Source of the DNA: Talpa occidentalis
Lineage: Eukaryota > Chordata > Mammalia > Eulipotyphla > Talpidae
Direction of reading: 5' to 3'
DNA length: 64,000 nt
NCBI RefSeq assembly: GCF_014898055.3
Contig: NW_023604295.1
Location: 135,624,676 to 135,688,675, forward strand
The notes beneath the pieces are model-generated. The model ran no database searches and was not told where the DNA came from. It saw only the letters and a program-made list of their open reading frames with translations. Shown here piece by piece: positions 36,188 to 46,124 of the stretch. Each line of letters opens with the position of its first letter. Within the stretch, counting starts at the first letter, position 1. The position numbers and the translations under genes are program-made.

Positions 36188-37649
36188 TATCTAGTTTATA
36201 TAATGCACTGCAAGCAGGACTCTTCGTATTTCAGCACTGCCCAGATTCATTCACGGATTTTTCCTCCTGAAGATAATTTATTTGCACAGTGCCTGGCAAT
36301 ATTTTTGTCAAATGATGAAGAGTTTCATTTTCAAAATGACTGGAGATACATTTTTTGTTAAATCACTGATTGGGGTAGGGCAAAAGTAGGTGAGAGTAGC
36401 ATTCTCCTTTACCCTGATTCTCTGCTGATTCAACTAGACCTTCCTACTCGCTTTCAGGAAAATGAACTGAGCATTTACCAGGAATGTCCATGACCCAGTG
36501 GTTTCCAGATTGTTCTTTCCAAATCTATTTCATCAACTTTAAAGAATGAAAAGTCCTCATGATTATGGTGTTAGCATTTTTCCCTAAACCTTAGTTTTCT
36601 ATGTCATTGTGACTTCTGAACATCTGACATCTTTATAGATGTTTTAGTGGGGAGTCTGAAGAGGCTGCCAAGAAAATGTCATTTTCAACATGCACAATTC
36701 TAATTTAACACTACAAGGTTTTATTTGGGCCAAAGAAACATATTCTATTAGATGAATGCCCATGTCCTATTTTAACAGATAAATATACTATGCATGCAAA
36801 GCCAGTTTTAATCTATAATAATAATAAAAATATGTTAGATATTTTATTGACATATTGGTGGATTTTATTTTTTAATCAGAGTCCAGTGGGTGAGGAATAA
36901 TAATGATGGCAGTTCTTATGGTGAAACAAAAGAATCAGCATTTTTGAATGACATTAACTTTTTAAAATTTGCATGTGACAAAATGAAATCAAAACCAAAT
37001 AATTTAATACATAGATTATGAAATACATGGATTAAAATTAAAGGCAATCTTTCATACCCCTTGTGGGATGTTATGGTACCCATGCAAAATTCCTGCTTCT
37101 CAAAATAGTAAGTACACCTTGGGTGAAAGGTTGCTATGACAGCACACAGGGCAGCAGGCATCTAATGGTGCCCTCTCTACAAAGATTTCACGTGGCTTTC
37201 TCATCTCTCACTTAAAAGCTACCAACTAGGCTTCTGCCTTGCACAGGGCTAATTCTTTGTTCAATTGCATTAGCACTATAAATCCAGAGACCGAATGGTC
37301 TGCCAACTGGATCCACAAACACAATTGGATGGAATCCAAATAACTTCCACAGAGCTCAGTCACAAATTGTGGGGAAAGCTACCAAAATTGGCACTTTGCA
37401 ATTTGGGTGAAAATATATGTGGAGTATTTTCCTCACAGTATAAAACATCCACAGAGAAATTTCATTGAAACCTGTAGAAATGTATGCAGTATTTTTATTA
37501 TAATAAAGTCAACTTAGACATTTCAAATTATTTTCCATGTATTTTATGCTTATGTTTATCTGTCTGAGTATAAAAACACTTGTAATTAAGCACATTATTG
37601 CCCATTCCTACTCTGAACCATCCACCCTTTTTATTTTTTATGAAAAAAC
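36188..37649. other. No gene or repeat recognised
   Basis: 1.4 kb of unique-looking sequence, with mixed composition at 37090-37420. No exon signature is seen. A minus-strand 81-codon frame at 36916-37161 has no recognisable domain. Confidence 0.5.
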
Positions 37650-38125
37650 TAGTATCTATTTTTTTTACATTATGGGGGGGTGATTGATAAAAACTGTTAT
37701 GTGTTTAAGGTATAAATGGTGATGTTTTTTGATACTTGTGAAAACTGTGAAATGATTACCACAATAAAGTTAATTAGCATATCCATTCCCCCTCATAGCA
37801 ATCTGTGTGTCTGTGTGGTGAGACTGTTGAGATCTTAGTTTTAGCCAATTTCAGGTCAGTGATACATTAGTATCGCCTGTATACATTTTGGTCTCCAGAA
37901 CTTAACCATCTTACAACTGAGAATGTGCACCCTTAGTCAATATCTTCCCCACCAGTCTTTTCTGTTACTCTCAGTTCATCTTGTTCAGATCCCATATGTA
38001 AGTGAAATCATCTAGTGTTTGTCTTTCTGTGCCTGGCTTTATCTAAATAGCTTAATGTCTTCCAGATTCATCCAACTTGTTGCAAATTGAATGATTTCTT
38101 TGTTTTGTTTTAGCATCAAAGAATA
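37650..38125 (-). mobile_element. Old LINE-1 3' UTR, antisense
   Basis: Complement-type blocks TGGTCTCCAGAACTTAACCATC, TCTTACAACTGAGAATGTG, GATCCCATATGTAAGTGAAATC and TTTGTCTTTCTGTGCCTGGC in the order of mammalian L1M 3' ends. Non-coding. Confidence 0.82.
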
Positions 38126-38560
38126 TTCTGTTCTTCTCAGTTCTTTTCACATCCACTCTCTAAATATCTTTTAACTGAACAGAGACACATCCACTCCTGT
38201 AGCCTAGTATTGAGTAATTAGCAGTGTGCCTTAAAAAGGTGACAATAGGACAAAAAGCAGGGAATATTTGATAAAAAAATTAGTAAAAATGTTATATAAT
38301 AAGTTTAATAACATGAGAAGTTTAGCAGGGTAAATATATGTAAAGCTATGAATAAATGGCTACTAAACAGACTTAGTGCTATAATGTAATATGGTATAAA
38401 AAGTGCATTAAATGTATTCAGATTATACATTGTAAGTAAACTTTTAAGTAACAAACACTTCCTCTATAGTGGTTTAATAGTTACAAAACAATGATTATCT
38501 GATAAAAGTGTTAAAATGCTCCTTTCTTTTTCAACTACCTATTTGTGAGAGAAAGAAATG

Positions 38561-38829
38561 TTTTAAAGATTTATTTATGTATGCATACAAGAACTGGGGT
38601 ACAGGCCAGAGATGTGGGGGGTGGGTGAGAGGATTCACCAGAGACCGAGTGGGGAGCAGAACAGGCAGAGTGACTGAAAAACACTGCTGAGAGGAGCAGT
38701 GGGCGAGACAGGAGAGGTCTGCTGCACCATGTGGGCAACTCCCTGGCTGGGGATAGAACTTGGGCTGCAGTCGCTGCAGATAGCTTCATGGTACTGAGAC
38801 TTAACCCCTTGTGCCAACAGGGAGGCTCA
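38561..38829 (-). mobile_element. tRNA-Glu-like SINE
   Basis: On the minus strand it starts GAGCCTCCCTGTTGGCAC. The tail is the complement of TTTTAAAGATTTATTTATGTATGC. The flanks TGAGAGAAAGAAATG and TGAGAAAAAAGAATTTG are a plausible diverged target duplication. It sits at the 5' edge of a sense L1 relic. Frames overlapping it on both strands are artefacts. Confidence 0.9.
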
Positions 38830-38834
38830 GTGAG

Positions 38835-39690
38835 AAAAAAGAATTTGAAGATCTCACTAAATGGAAAAAAATACCCCCCAAAAATACCCAATATTCTCTT
38901 GATAGAAATCCTTCCCCAAGTTCATCTGTACACTTATCACAATACCAATCAAAATTGTCACCAGGTTTTCAGGCATTGATAATCTGAGTCTATCTTTTCC
39001 TTTGTAAAGCACTGTTATTGAAGAGTCAAAAATATATGAAGAAAAAAATGTGGAGAACTTATCATAAAAATTGTCCTATGAAGTGAATAAGTTGATGTTC
39101 AACAAATGTACCAAGTTAATCATGTAAGAAAATTACAGTCTTTAAGGGGAAAATAGTACAACTATTTTGGAATGCATTTTGATGGCATTTAAATGTATAA
39201 ATTTAAGCATTCTTATATCAATGTATGCATTATCATACACTGAATATATATTAATCATACATTAAACATTTACTGTCCACACAACCTGAAAATTCTAGAT
39301 ATATTTATGCAAGAGACAGAATATCTTTATCTACCCAAAGACTTACATAAAAATATTCATGGAAACTTTATTCATATTAACCAAAAGCTGAAAACTACCT
39401 AAATATCTATCAGTAGGTTAATAGATGAATTGTGATGTATATGTATGTTGGACTATTACTCAGACATAAAAATTAATCACTAATATTAGAAAAAATATGA
39501 AATATATATTAACCATTAATGACTCAAAACAAATGAATACTAAATAAAATAAAACAGATCAAAAGACTATACATCAATGATTCTTTCACATGAAATTCTA
39601 GAGATGGATGCTGTTGTCTGGTGCCAGCTTCAGGTGGGTGCTTTGGTGAAAGTTCTACAATTTTGAGTACGAAAATGGTTGAAGTCAACA
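38835..39690 (+). mobile_element. Old LINE-1 ORF2 3' part, sense
   Basis: CAATACCAATCAAAATTGTC (38939), ATTTTGGAATGCATTTTG, then GACTTACATAAAAATATTCATGG, CTAAATATCTATCAGTAGG and CATGAAATTCTAGAGATGG follow the usual order of the L1 ORF2 C-terminal region. Deleted and mutated, with no frame. Confidence 0.72.
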
Positions 39691-39726
39691 GAAGGTTCCT
39701 TAGGTCCTGATGACTGCTGCATAATG

Positions 39727-40068
39727 TGATGGACTCAGTTGTGTTTTACCCAAATTCATATGTTGAACCCCCACTATGACTATATTTGAAGAAAGGGTTA
39801 TTTAGGCAGTAATTGAAATTAAATGAGGTGACAAGGGTGGGGCCCTAATGTAGTAGGATTGGTGTACTTATAGGAAGAGGAAGAGTATATGCACACAGAG
39901 AAAGGGTAATAAAAGGACCCAGTTAGAAGATAAAGGTCTTCAGACAAAGGAGAAACTAAACCTCCTGACACCTTGAGCTTAGACTTCCAGCTTTCAGAAA
40001 ACTGAGTTTCTGTTGTTTAAACCACCTTGTCTGGGGTATTTTGCTATGACATCCCTAGAAGACTAATA
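39727..40068 (+). mobile_element. MLT1-type MaLR LTR, sense
   Basis: Starts TGATGGACTCAGTTGTG and includes CAAATTCATATGTTGAACCCC, AAATGAGGTGACAAGGGTGG, GGTGTACTTATAGGAAGAGG, AGCTTAGACTTCCAGC and GTTTCTGTTGTTTAAACCACC, ending GACTAATA. This is the layout of a solo MaLR LTR of an ERVL-related non-autonomous family. The polyadenylation region is degraded. No internal sequence is seen next to it. Confidence 0.82.
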
Positions 40069-40816
40069 CCCAAGGGCTTATACATCTTGCAACTTCATCA
40101 AACTGTGTATTTAATATGGAAATGTTTCACTAAATGTAAATTATACCATAATAAACTTGATTTATAAAATTTCTTTAAGATATGGCAAAAAGAATACTAG
40201 GCTGAATGCTATATCATTAACATTCCCTAGATGTAAAACATTTATTCCCTATTTAGGATTTCTGTAGGGTTTCTATAAATTCTACAAAAAGGTATAGTGA
40301 TCTCACAATGATTTATACAGTCTTCATCTAGAATGGAAAAATAAATATGTGCAAGGTCATTGGGCTTTTAAATCATTTCTTTGCACATTTGAAATCACCA
40401 TCAACAGTAAGAAATATTTCTCAATAGATCTGTAAGAAGAATAAAATTACAAATGCCACTGTTAAGAAAGGTCCATAACTTGTGTAAAGATAATATCCCT
40501 GGGGGATCCCTGAACTAACTGAGAGAAATTAGAAGAAAATAGAGTTCTTAAGTATGGATATTGTTAGGGTTATAAAATTAAAGATTTTATTTATCATTAT
40601 TTTGACCTGTTTGTAATCTCAAATAATTTTGTCTTGTGGAAAAATAAGCTGCTATAAAATGAGCTAAAATTGGTACTTGCAGACTATATGGCACAATGGT
40701 AGAGAGAGATGACTATAGATAGTTAGATACATACATGCATTCATGATTTACATCTAGACAGAGATAAACACATATACATATAATGTTATATAAGTATGTA
40801 GGTAGAAATTTAAGTA
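40069..40816. other. No gene recognised
   Basis: AT-rich, with TATA/CATA-type simple sequence at 40720-40800. 'AAGTATGTAG' is repeated at 40791 and 40811, just before the L1 insertion. Confidence 0.5.
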
Positions 40817-40831
40817 TGTAGATGTATAAAG

Positions 40832-42668
40832 ATAGCCAGTATCATTCTCAATGGTGAAAAGCTGAAAGCATTTCCATTAAGATCTGGAACAAGACAAGGA
40901 TGTCCACTCTCACCACTGCTTTTCAATATAATACTGAAAGTCCTAGCCAGAGCAATAAGACAAGAGAAAGACACAAGGAGTCCAAATAGTAAAAGAAGAA
41001 TCAAACTATCACTATTTGCAGATGATATGATAATATACATAGAGAACCCCAAAAACTCCACAGAAAAACTAATTCAACTAATCAATAAGTTTAGTAAAGT
41101 GGCAGGATACAAAATCAACACGCAAAAATCAGTAGCCTTCCTATACACAAACGATAAATCTGAAGAAAAAGAAATTAAAAAAAAATCCCTTTTGCTATCG
41201 AAACAAAAAAAAACCCAAATACTTGGGAATAAATCTAACAAAAGAGGTAAAGGACCTATACAAAGAAAACTATAAAACATTGTTAAAAGAAATAGAAGAA
41301 GACACAAAGAAATGGAAAGACATCCCTTGCTCTTGGATTGGAAGAATTAACATCATCAAAATGGCCATCCTACCAAAAGCAATATACAGATTCAATGCTA
41401 TTCCAATAAAAATTTCAATGTCATTCTTCAAAGAAATAGAACAATTATTGATGAAATTCATATGGAATCACCAAAAAACCCGAATAGCCAAAGCTCTTCT
41501 GAAAAAAAAAAAAAAAAAAAAAAGGGGAATGGAGGCATCACACTCCCAGACTTCAAACTATACTACAAAGCCATAATCATCAAAACTGCATGGTATTGGA
41601 ACAAGAACAGACACACAGACCAATGGAATCAAATAGAAAATCCAGAAATAAACCCACAGATTTATGGTCAACTAATATTTGACAAAGGAGCAATTCCTAC
41701 ACCATGCACAAAAACCAACTCAAAATGGATTAAAGAACTAGACATAAGACCTGAAACCATAAAATACATAGAAGAAAATATAGGCAAAACACTACATGAC
41801 ATGCACCTCAAAGACGTCTTTACAAACACATCACCCAAAGCAGTGATAGTAAAGGCAAAAATAAACAGCTGGGACTACATCAAATTAAAGAGCTTCTGCT
41901 CAGCAAAAGAGACAATAACAAAAACAAAGAGAAACCCCACCGACTGGGAGAACATTTTTGCACCCAACACTAATGATAAAGAACTGATCACAAAAACCTA
42001 CAAAGAGCTGATGAGACTCAACAAAAACAATGAAAATAATCCAGTCAAAAAATGGTCAGAAGAGCTAAAAAGAAACTTCTCTGAAGAAGAAATGCAAATG
42101 GACAACAGGCATATGAAAAAATGTTCAACATCACTTGTAATCAGGGAAATGCAAATCAAAACTACCATGAGATACCATCTCACACCAGTGAGAATGGCAC
42201 ATATTAAAAAAAACTAGCAACAACAAATGTTGGTGAGGTTGTGGAGAAAAGGGAACTCTCCTGCACTGCTGGTGGGAGTGCAAACTGGTCCAACCACTAT
42301 GGAGAGCTGTGTGGAGATTTCTTGACCTACTAAACATAGAGCTTCCATATGATCCAGCAATTCCACTCATAGGTATTTACCCAAAGGACAGAGAAACAGT
42401 AATTCCAAAGGGTACCTGAACCCCTATGTTTATAGCAGCACTATTTACAATAGCTAAGCTATGGAAGCAACCCAAATGCCCCAAAATAGATGACTGGATC
42501 AAGAAGATGTGGTACATATACACCATGGAATATTACTCAGCGATCAAAAAAGATAAACATATGCAGTTTGCAGCAACATGGATGGAGCTAGAAGGGATCA
42601 TGCTCAGCGAAATAAGCCAGAAAGAAAAAGAAAATTACTGGATGGTCTCACTCATAGCAGGAATTTAG
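40832..42668 (+). pseudogene. LINE-1 ORF2 (reverse transcriptase) remnant
   Basis: Frame 40832 to about 41190 contains the RT segment with GCPLSP and the catalytic FADD at 41015-41026. A frameshift in the A-rich stretch at about 41175-41215 moves the reading to the frame of 41223, which runs to the A run at 41502-41523. From there a third frame stays open to 42217 (thumb/C-terminal region, with KLYYKA and TAWYWNKN). The last conserved block, with EYYSAIKK, is at 42426-42668. The segment after QLIFDKGA looks shorter than in common mammalian L1, suggesting a deletion of about 25 codons. ORF2 normally nicks target DNA and reverse-transcribes L1 RNA; this copy cannot make that protein. Confidence 0.92.
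41502..41523. repeat. A22 homopolymer inside LINE-1 ORF2
   Basis: Twenty-two consecutive A residues replace what is normally a lysine-rich stretch just before the [12 protein letters not shown] block. It shifts the frame. Confidence 0.9.
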
Positions 42669-42905
42669 AAAACCTAAATAAGAGACCAGGAAAAAGACTA
42701 ATTAATACAAAGTAAAAATGAAAATCAACAAGCAAGTATAAACCAGAGATACACTGGGGGGGGGGCAGTGGCGGGGAAAGGAAGGACTAGAGTCAAAATA
42801 AGGGGGGAGGTGCAATTGTATGGGGAATATAACCAAAATGAAAATGCATACATTGTGCAAAGATGAAGAAAGATGTGATAATTATATAAAATATTTAAGT
42901 AAAAA

Positions 42906-43846
42906 AGAAAGTCATACTGAAACAATTTTCAAATACTTTCATCCATTTAATAATCTCTATAGATGTTCTCAAGTACATTCACAGACAAAATCAATTTCAA
43001 CAAATTCAGTACTGATTGGGGATCTTAGGTAACGCTACATTGTCATTAAATGATCATGTTAATACCATTATATTTTTTATTCAGTCTGATTCATTGTTCT
43101 ATACTGAAAAATCAAGAGTCCTTCAAATAAGCAACAATAGAAAAGGATCATTTAAATTTGTGATTAATTATTTGATAAGGCTGCTCTGTCATTCTCTCTT
43201 ATAGCAAAAATATCACATGTCTTTGAGAAATAAAAACAGATTTTCATTTGCAGCAGACATTACTTATTTTACATAACAAATTCTCATTCAACTTGAATAA
43301 GTAGTAGTAAAAATGAGACTGGTATCTGGAAATTACTACTTAGTTTATTGCAATTTTATGTGTGTGTGTGTTTTTTTCCTGACTGAGAACATAGTTTAAT
43401 TGCTCTATAAACTTTAGAGGGCTTACAAAATTGCCATAAAATTAAATGAGATAAAAATGTATGCTAAGTAAAGTGTCATTTCATTGCACTGGGTTTTTTG
43501 TTTTGTTTTGTTTTGTCTTTTGAGAGGTGACATAAAAGGGTCAGAACCATTAACGTTTCATTGCAACTCAAATTCAAGTTGACACAGTGTTTTTCTACAA
43601 GTTTTTAAAATTTTCTAGACTCAGTAAAATGTGTATCAAAATTAAGAAAACAGAGCAACGAGAAAATTGGGAAGTTACAAAGAGAAGCTGGCTTTCATTC
43701 TCGCCTTCACAATAGAAGTGGTTGTTATTTCTTTTCATTCACGGTTCTCAGTCTTTCACTCTGTAACATGGGGTAGAATCACTCAGACTTTTATGATTTC
43801 TTTCATAGCAATGATCATTTTAGATAAAAACAGACAAAATATATCT
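42906..43846. other. No gene recognised
   Basis: AT-rich. A GTTTT-type simple stretch at 43498-43518. Confidence 0.5.
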
Positions 43847-43924
43847 CAAGGGCTGTGATCCTATAAACTGTGAATCATATACAGTGTTGTAAACCAATGT
43901 TACCTCAATTTAAAAAAAAAAAGT
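43847..43924 (+). mobile_element. LINE-1 3' terminus, sense
   Basis: GTGATCCTATAAACTGTGAATC, then AACCAATGTTACCTCAATTT and an A run. The same terminal motif, AACCAATGTTACCTCAATT, recurs at 49633-49651, so both belong to one L1 subfamily. Confidence 0.7.
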
Positions 43925-44341
43925 AAAAATGTAGGTGATGAAATTGAAGCAAATTATTTCACAACAGTTCATTAATTCTACAAATATGTGTATTTGTGAC
44001 AATGATTAGCATAACAGATGCTCAATTTAGGCAAGATTGGTTGTGAGTTATGGACACAACCTGATGACCTACTAATCATGCTTCCATATTTAAAAATGGT
44101 GACAATGCCATGTAGCTTACTTAAAGCCCATATATATTTTTTAACTCATTTACATCAAACTGTTATTTCTACTCAACAGAATAAAAGCTCATCTCATTAT
44201 CAGTAGGTCAATTTGACTATTATAAGACAATAAGAACGAAAAGAAACTGCTTGATATTTTCTCTACAAAAAAAAAAAATTGAAAAATCGATGAATAGGAT
44301 ACATTTAATGTATTTTGCAATGTATTTGGAGGAATAAATAT
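43925..44341. other. No gene recognised
   Basis: AT-rich spacer between L1 fragments. Confidence 0.5.
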
Positions 44342-44645
44342 AAAATGAGTTCCAAAATTACCACTGTCCCCTTTCCTAATCCCTCCTTCCCTCTGATCCC
44401 TCTCCCTCCTCCTCCCCTCAGGATGTCTCTGGTTTATAATTGTTTTTGTTTTGTTTTATATTGTTATTATTTGTCCCCTGATGTCTTATTTGATTCCCAT
44501 ATATTCCTCCTATAAGGGTGACCATCCAATATTTTTTCTTTTTCCTTCTGACTTATTTCACTGAACATAATTCCTTCTAGCTTCATCCATGTTTCTGCAA
44601 ATGACATGAGATTATCTTTTTTGATTGCCGAATAGTATTCCATGT
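44342..44645 (-). mobile_element. LINE-1 3' end, antisense
   Basis: The minus strand keeps the end of ORF2 in frame: the block with MEYYSAIKK and SEISQKEKEK is visible at about 44530-44640, followed by 3' UTR (complement of CCCTCTCCCTCCTCC and GATGTCTCTGGTTTATAATTG). It is close to the sense L1 at 42520-42830. Truncated at about 44645, so this is a short insertion of about 300 bases. Confidence 0.9.
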
Positions 44646-44716
44646 GCATTTGTGAAGGAAATTCTCTGGGGATGACTCCGGTGGGGGAGAGAAGCGGAAG
44701 CAAATGTTTAAAAATG

Positions 44717-44778
44717 AACAATAATGTAAAAATATATTTTAAAAATTAACAATAATGTAAACATATATTTTAAATATA
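44717..44778. repeat. Two-copy 31-bp tandem duplication
   Basis: The units start AACAATAATGTAAA at 44717 and 44748 and differ at only a few positions. Confidence 0.9.
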
Positions 44779-45219
44779 TTTCCTTAGAAAAATAAATAAG
44801 TTCCAAAATTAAAGCAGGGAGCAGATCGTTTATTCCAAAATGATAGTTTTGATTATATTCTAAGAACTGTTTCAACCATGATCTGGTTTATATGTCAAAA
44901 TAGTATCACCTTTAGTTGCCTGGTAAATGTCTTGTAAGGAGAGCCAAATGTGCACACAAACAAACAAATTAGGCAGTAATTGTAGTTGTCTAAGAGGAGC
45001 CAAGAGGAGCTCTATGCATATAAGATAGGACCTGGGAGCAGGGTATAACTAAACTATAGCATAAGTTTACATGGTTATTCAGAAAGCACAATGACTATCT
45101 CAAAGAATTTCAGATATTAAAGTTCTAAAATATTATACTGTTGAGTTAATTGAATCTAGTTATCTTTATGATATTGAAAAATTATGAATGTGCTACTTTT
45201 CACTTTAAGAGAAAATTAA
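44779..45219. other. No gene recognised
   Basis: AT-rich; GAGGAGCCAAGAGGAGC is a small tandem duplication near 44993-45010. Confidence 0.5.
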
Positions 45220-45511
45220 AAATGTATATCTAGTTTCACTTATTTGTGGAATATAAATAACCATAGAAAACAAATTGACAAAGCACAGCAAAAATAATTC
45301 TTAGACTCTGTGAATAATGTACTGATTACCAGAGGAAAGGGGGGTAGGGAAGGTGGATGGGGAAGGAAGGGGCTAGGACATCTGCACAGGGGAGTTTTGA
45401 TGGATACTGAATGAAGCCTGTGCACATGTGGAGGTGTGAAGATGCACCCCCAAAATTATACAGCTATGTCACAACTATTGTCAAAGATCAATTTGTAAAA
45501 AAAAAAAAAAA
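45220..45511 (+). mobile_element. LINE-1 3' UTR with poly(A), sense
   Basis: ATCTAGTTTCACTTATTTGTGG, then a GATTACCAGAGGAAAGGGGG block, a G-rich stretch, ATTATACAGCTATGTCAC, ending with A14 at 45498-45511. This is the characteristic 3' end of a mid-age mammalian L1. Frames here are non-genic. Confidence 0.82.
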
Positions 45512-46124
45512 TTGTATGTCTTGTTTCTATCTTCTGTTATTTCAAATGCTGATGAATAACCTAAAGTTCCAGGTATTAATAGCCTCCTTAGCAATAAAAT
45601 TTTGCTCCTTAAACTCACCTGGTTTTATATGTGGAGCATGTCTCCAGCCAATGCACACTATCAAGAGAACATCATTACTGGAAATATATTTTAAGGGAAA
45701 AAAATTAAAATGTGATGAGGACTAAATGCCACCTTAAAGCTTCTCATGCTAATCTGCACGTTTACTGTTGCATTATATCCCTAAATCCATATGGGGGAAA
45801 GCATTTTATCAAGGCTATGTCTCAAATTTGTTTGGGGGTACAATAGGGGATAAATTGACATTGCAGTGCATATTATGGCTTCAATTACTACAAAATTATC
45901 TGTCTATTTTTAAGACCAAAGTGATTTTCTCTTATTGAAAGGGAGACATTAAAAACAAAGCAGTAAAGTGATTTTGTACAGGTCACAACCCAAGTTAATT
46001 GGATCTTTGGTAATAGAACCACAACAACTGATCCTTGAAATATATCACTAGAAGATCATGTTCTCTTTTAAAATAAAGCAAATAATTCTTTGAATGACAT
46101 ATATTATTAGCTCTCTTACTATTT
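45512..46124. other. No gene recognised
   Basis: AT-rich. The 104-codon frame at 45411-45725 starts in L1 3' UTR and has no recognised domain. Confidence 0.5.

Larger units (their letters stand above)
40817..42905 (+). mobile_element. Youngest LINE-1 in the window, 5'-truncated
   Basis: A 2.1-kb L1 3' part: ORF2 from the mid reverse transcriptase to the C-terminus, then a 3' UTR with a G-rich run (42756-42765) and CAATTGTATGGGGAATATAACC-like sequence ending at about 42892. ATTTAAGTA occurs on both sides (40808-40816 and 42893-42901) and may be a 9-bp target duplication. There is no ORF1 or endonuclease domain, so it is a 5'-truncated copy. The 3' UTR blocks identify the antisense pieces at 6375, 7565 and 44342 as relatives. 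Confidence 0.92.

Noticed and set aside
41462..42217. 251-codon open frame, the longest in the window
   Set aside because: It is the C-terminal part of LINE-1 ORF2 entered through the A22 run; its apparent start lies out of frame with ORF2. Annotated as part of the L1 relic.
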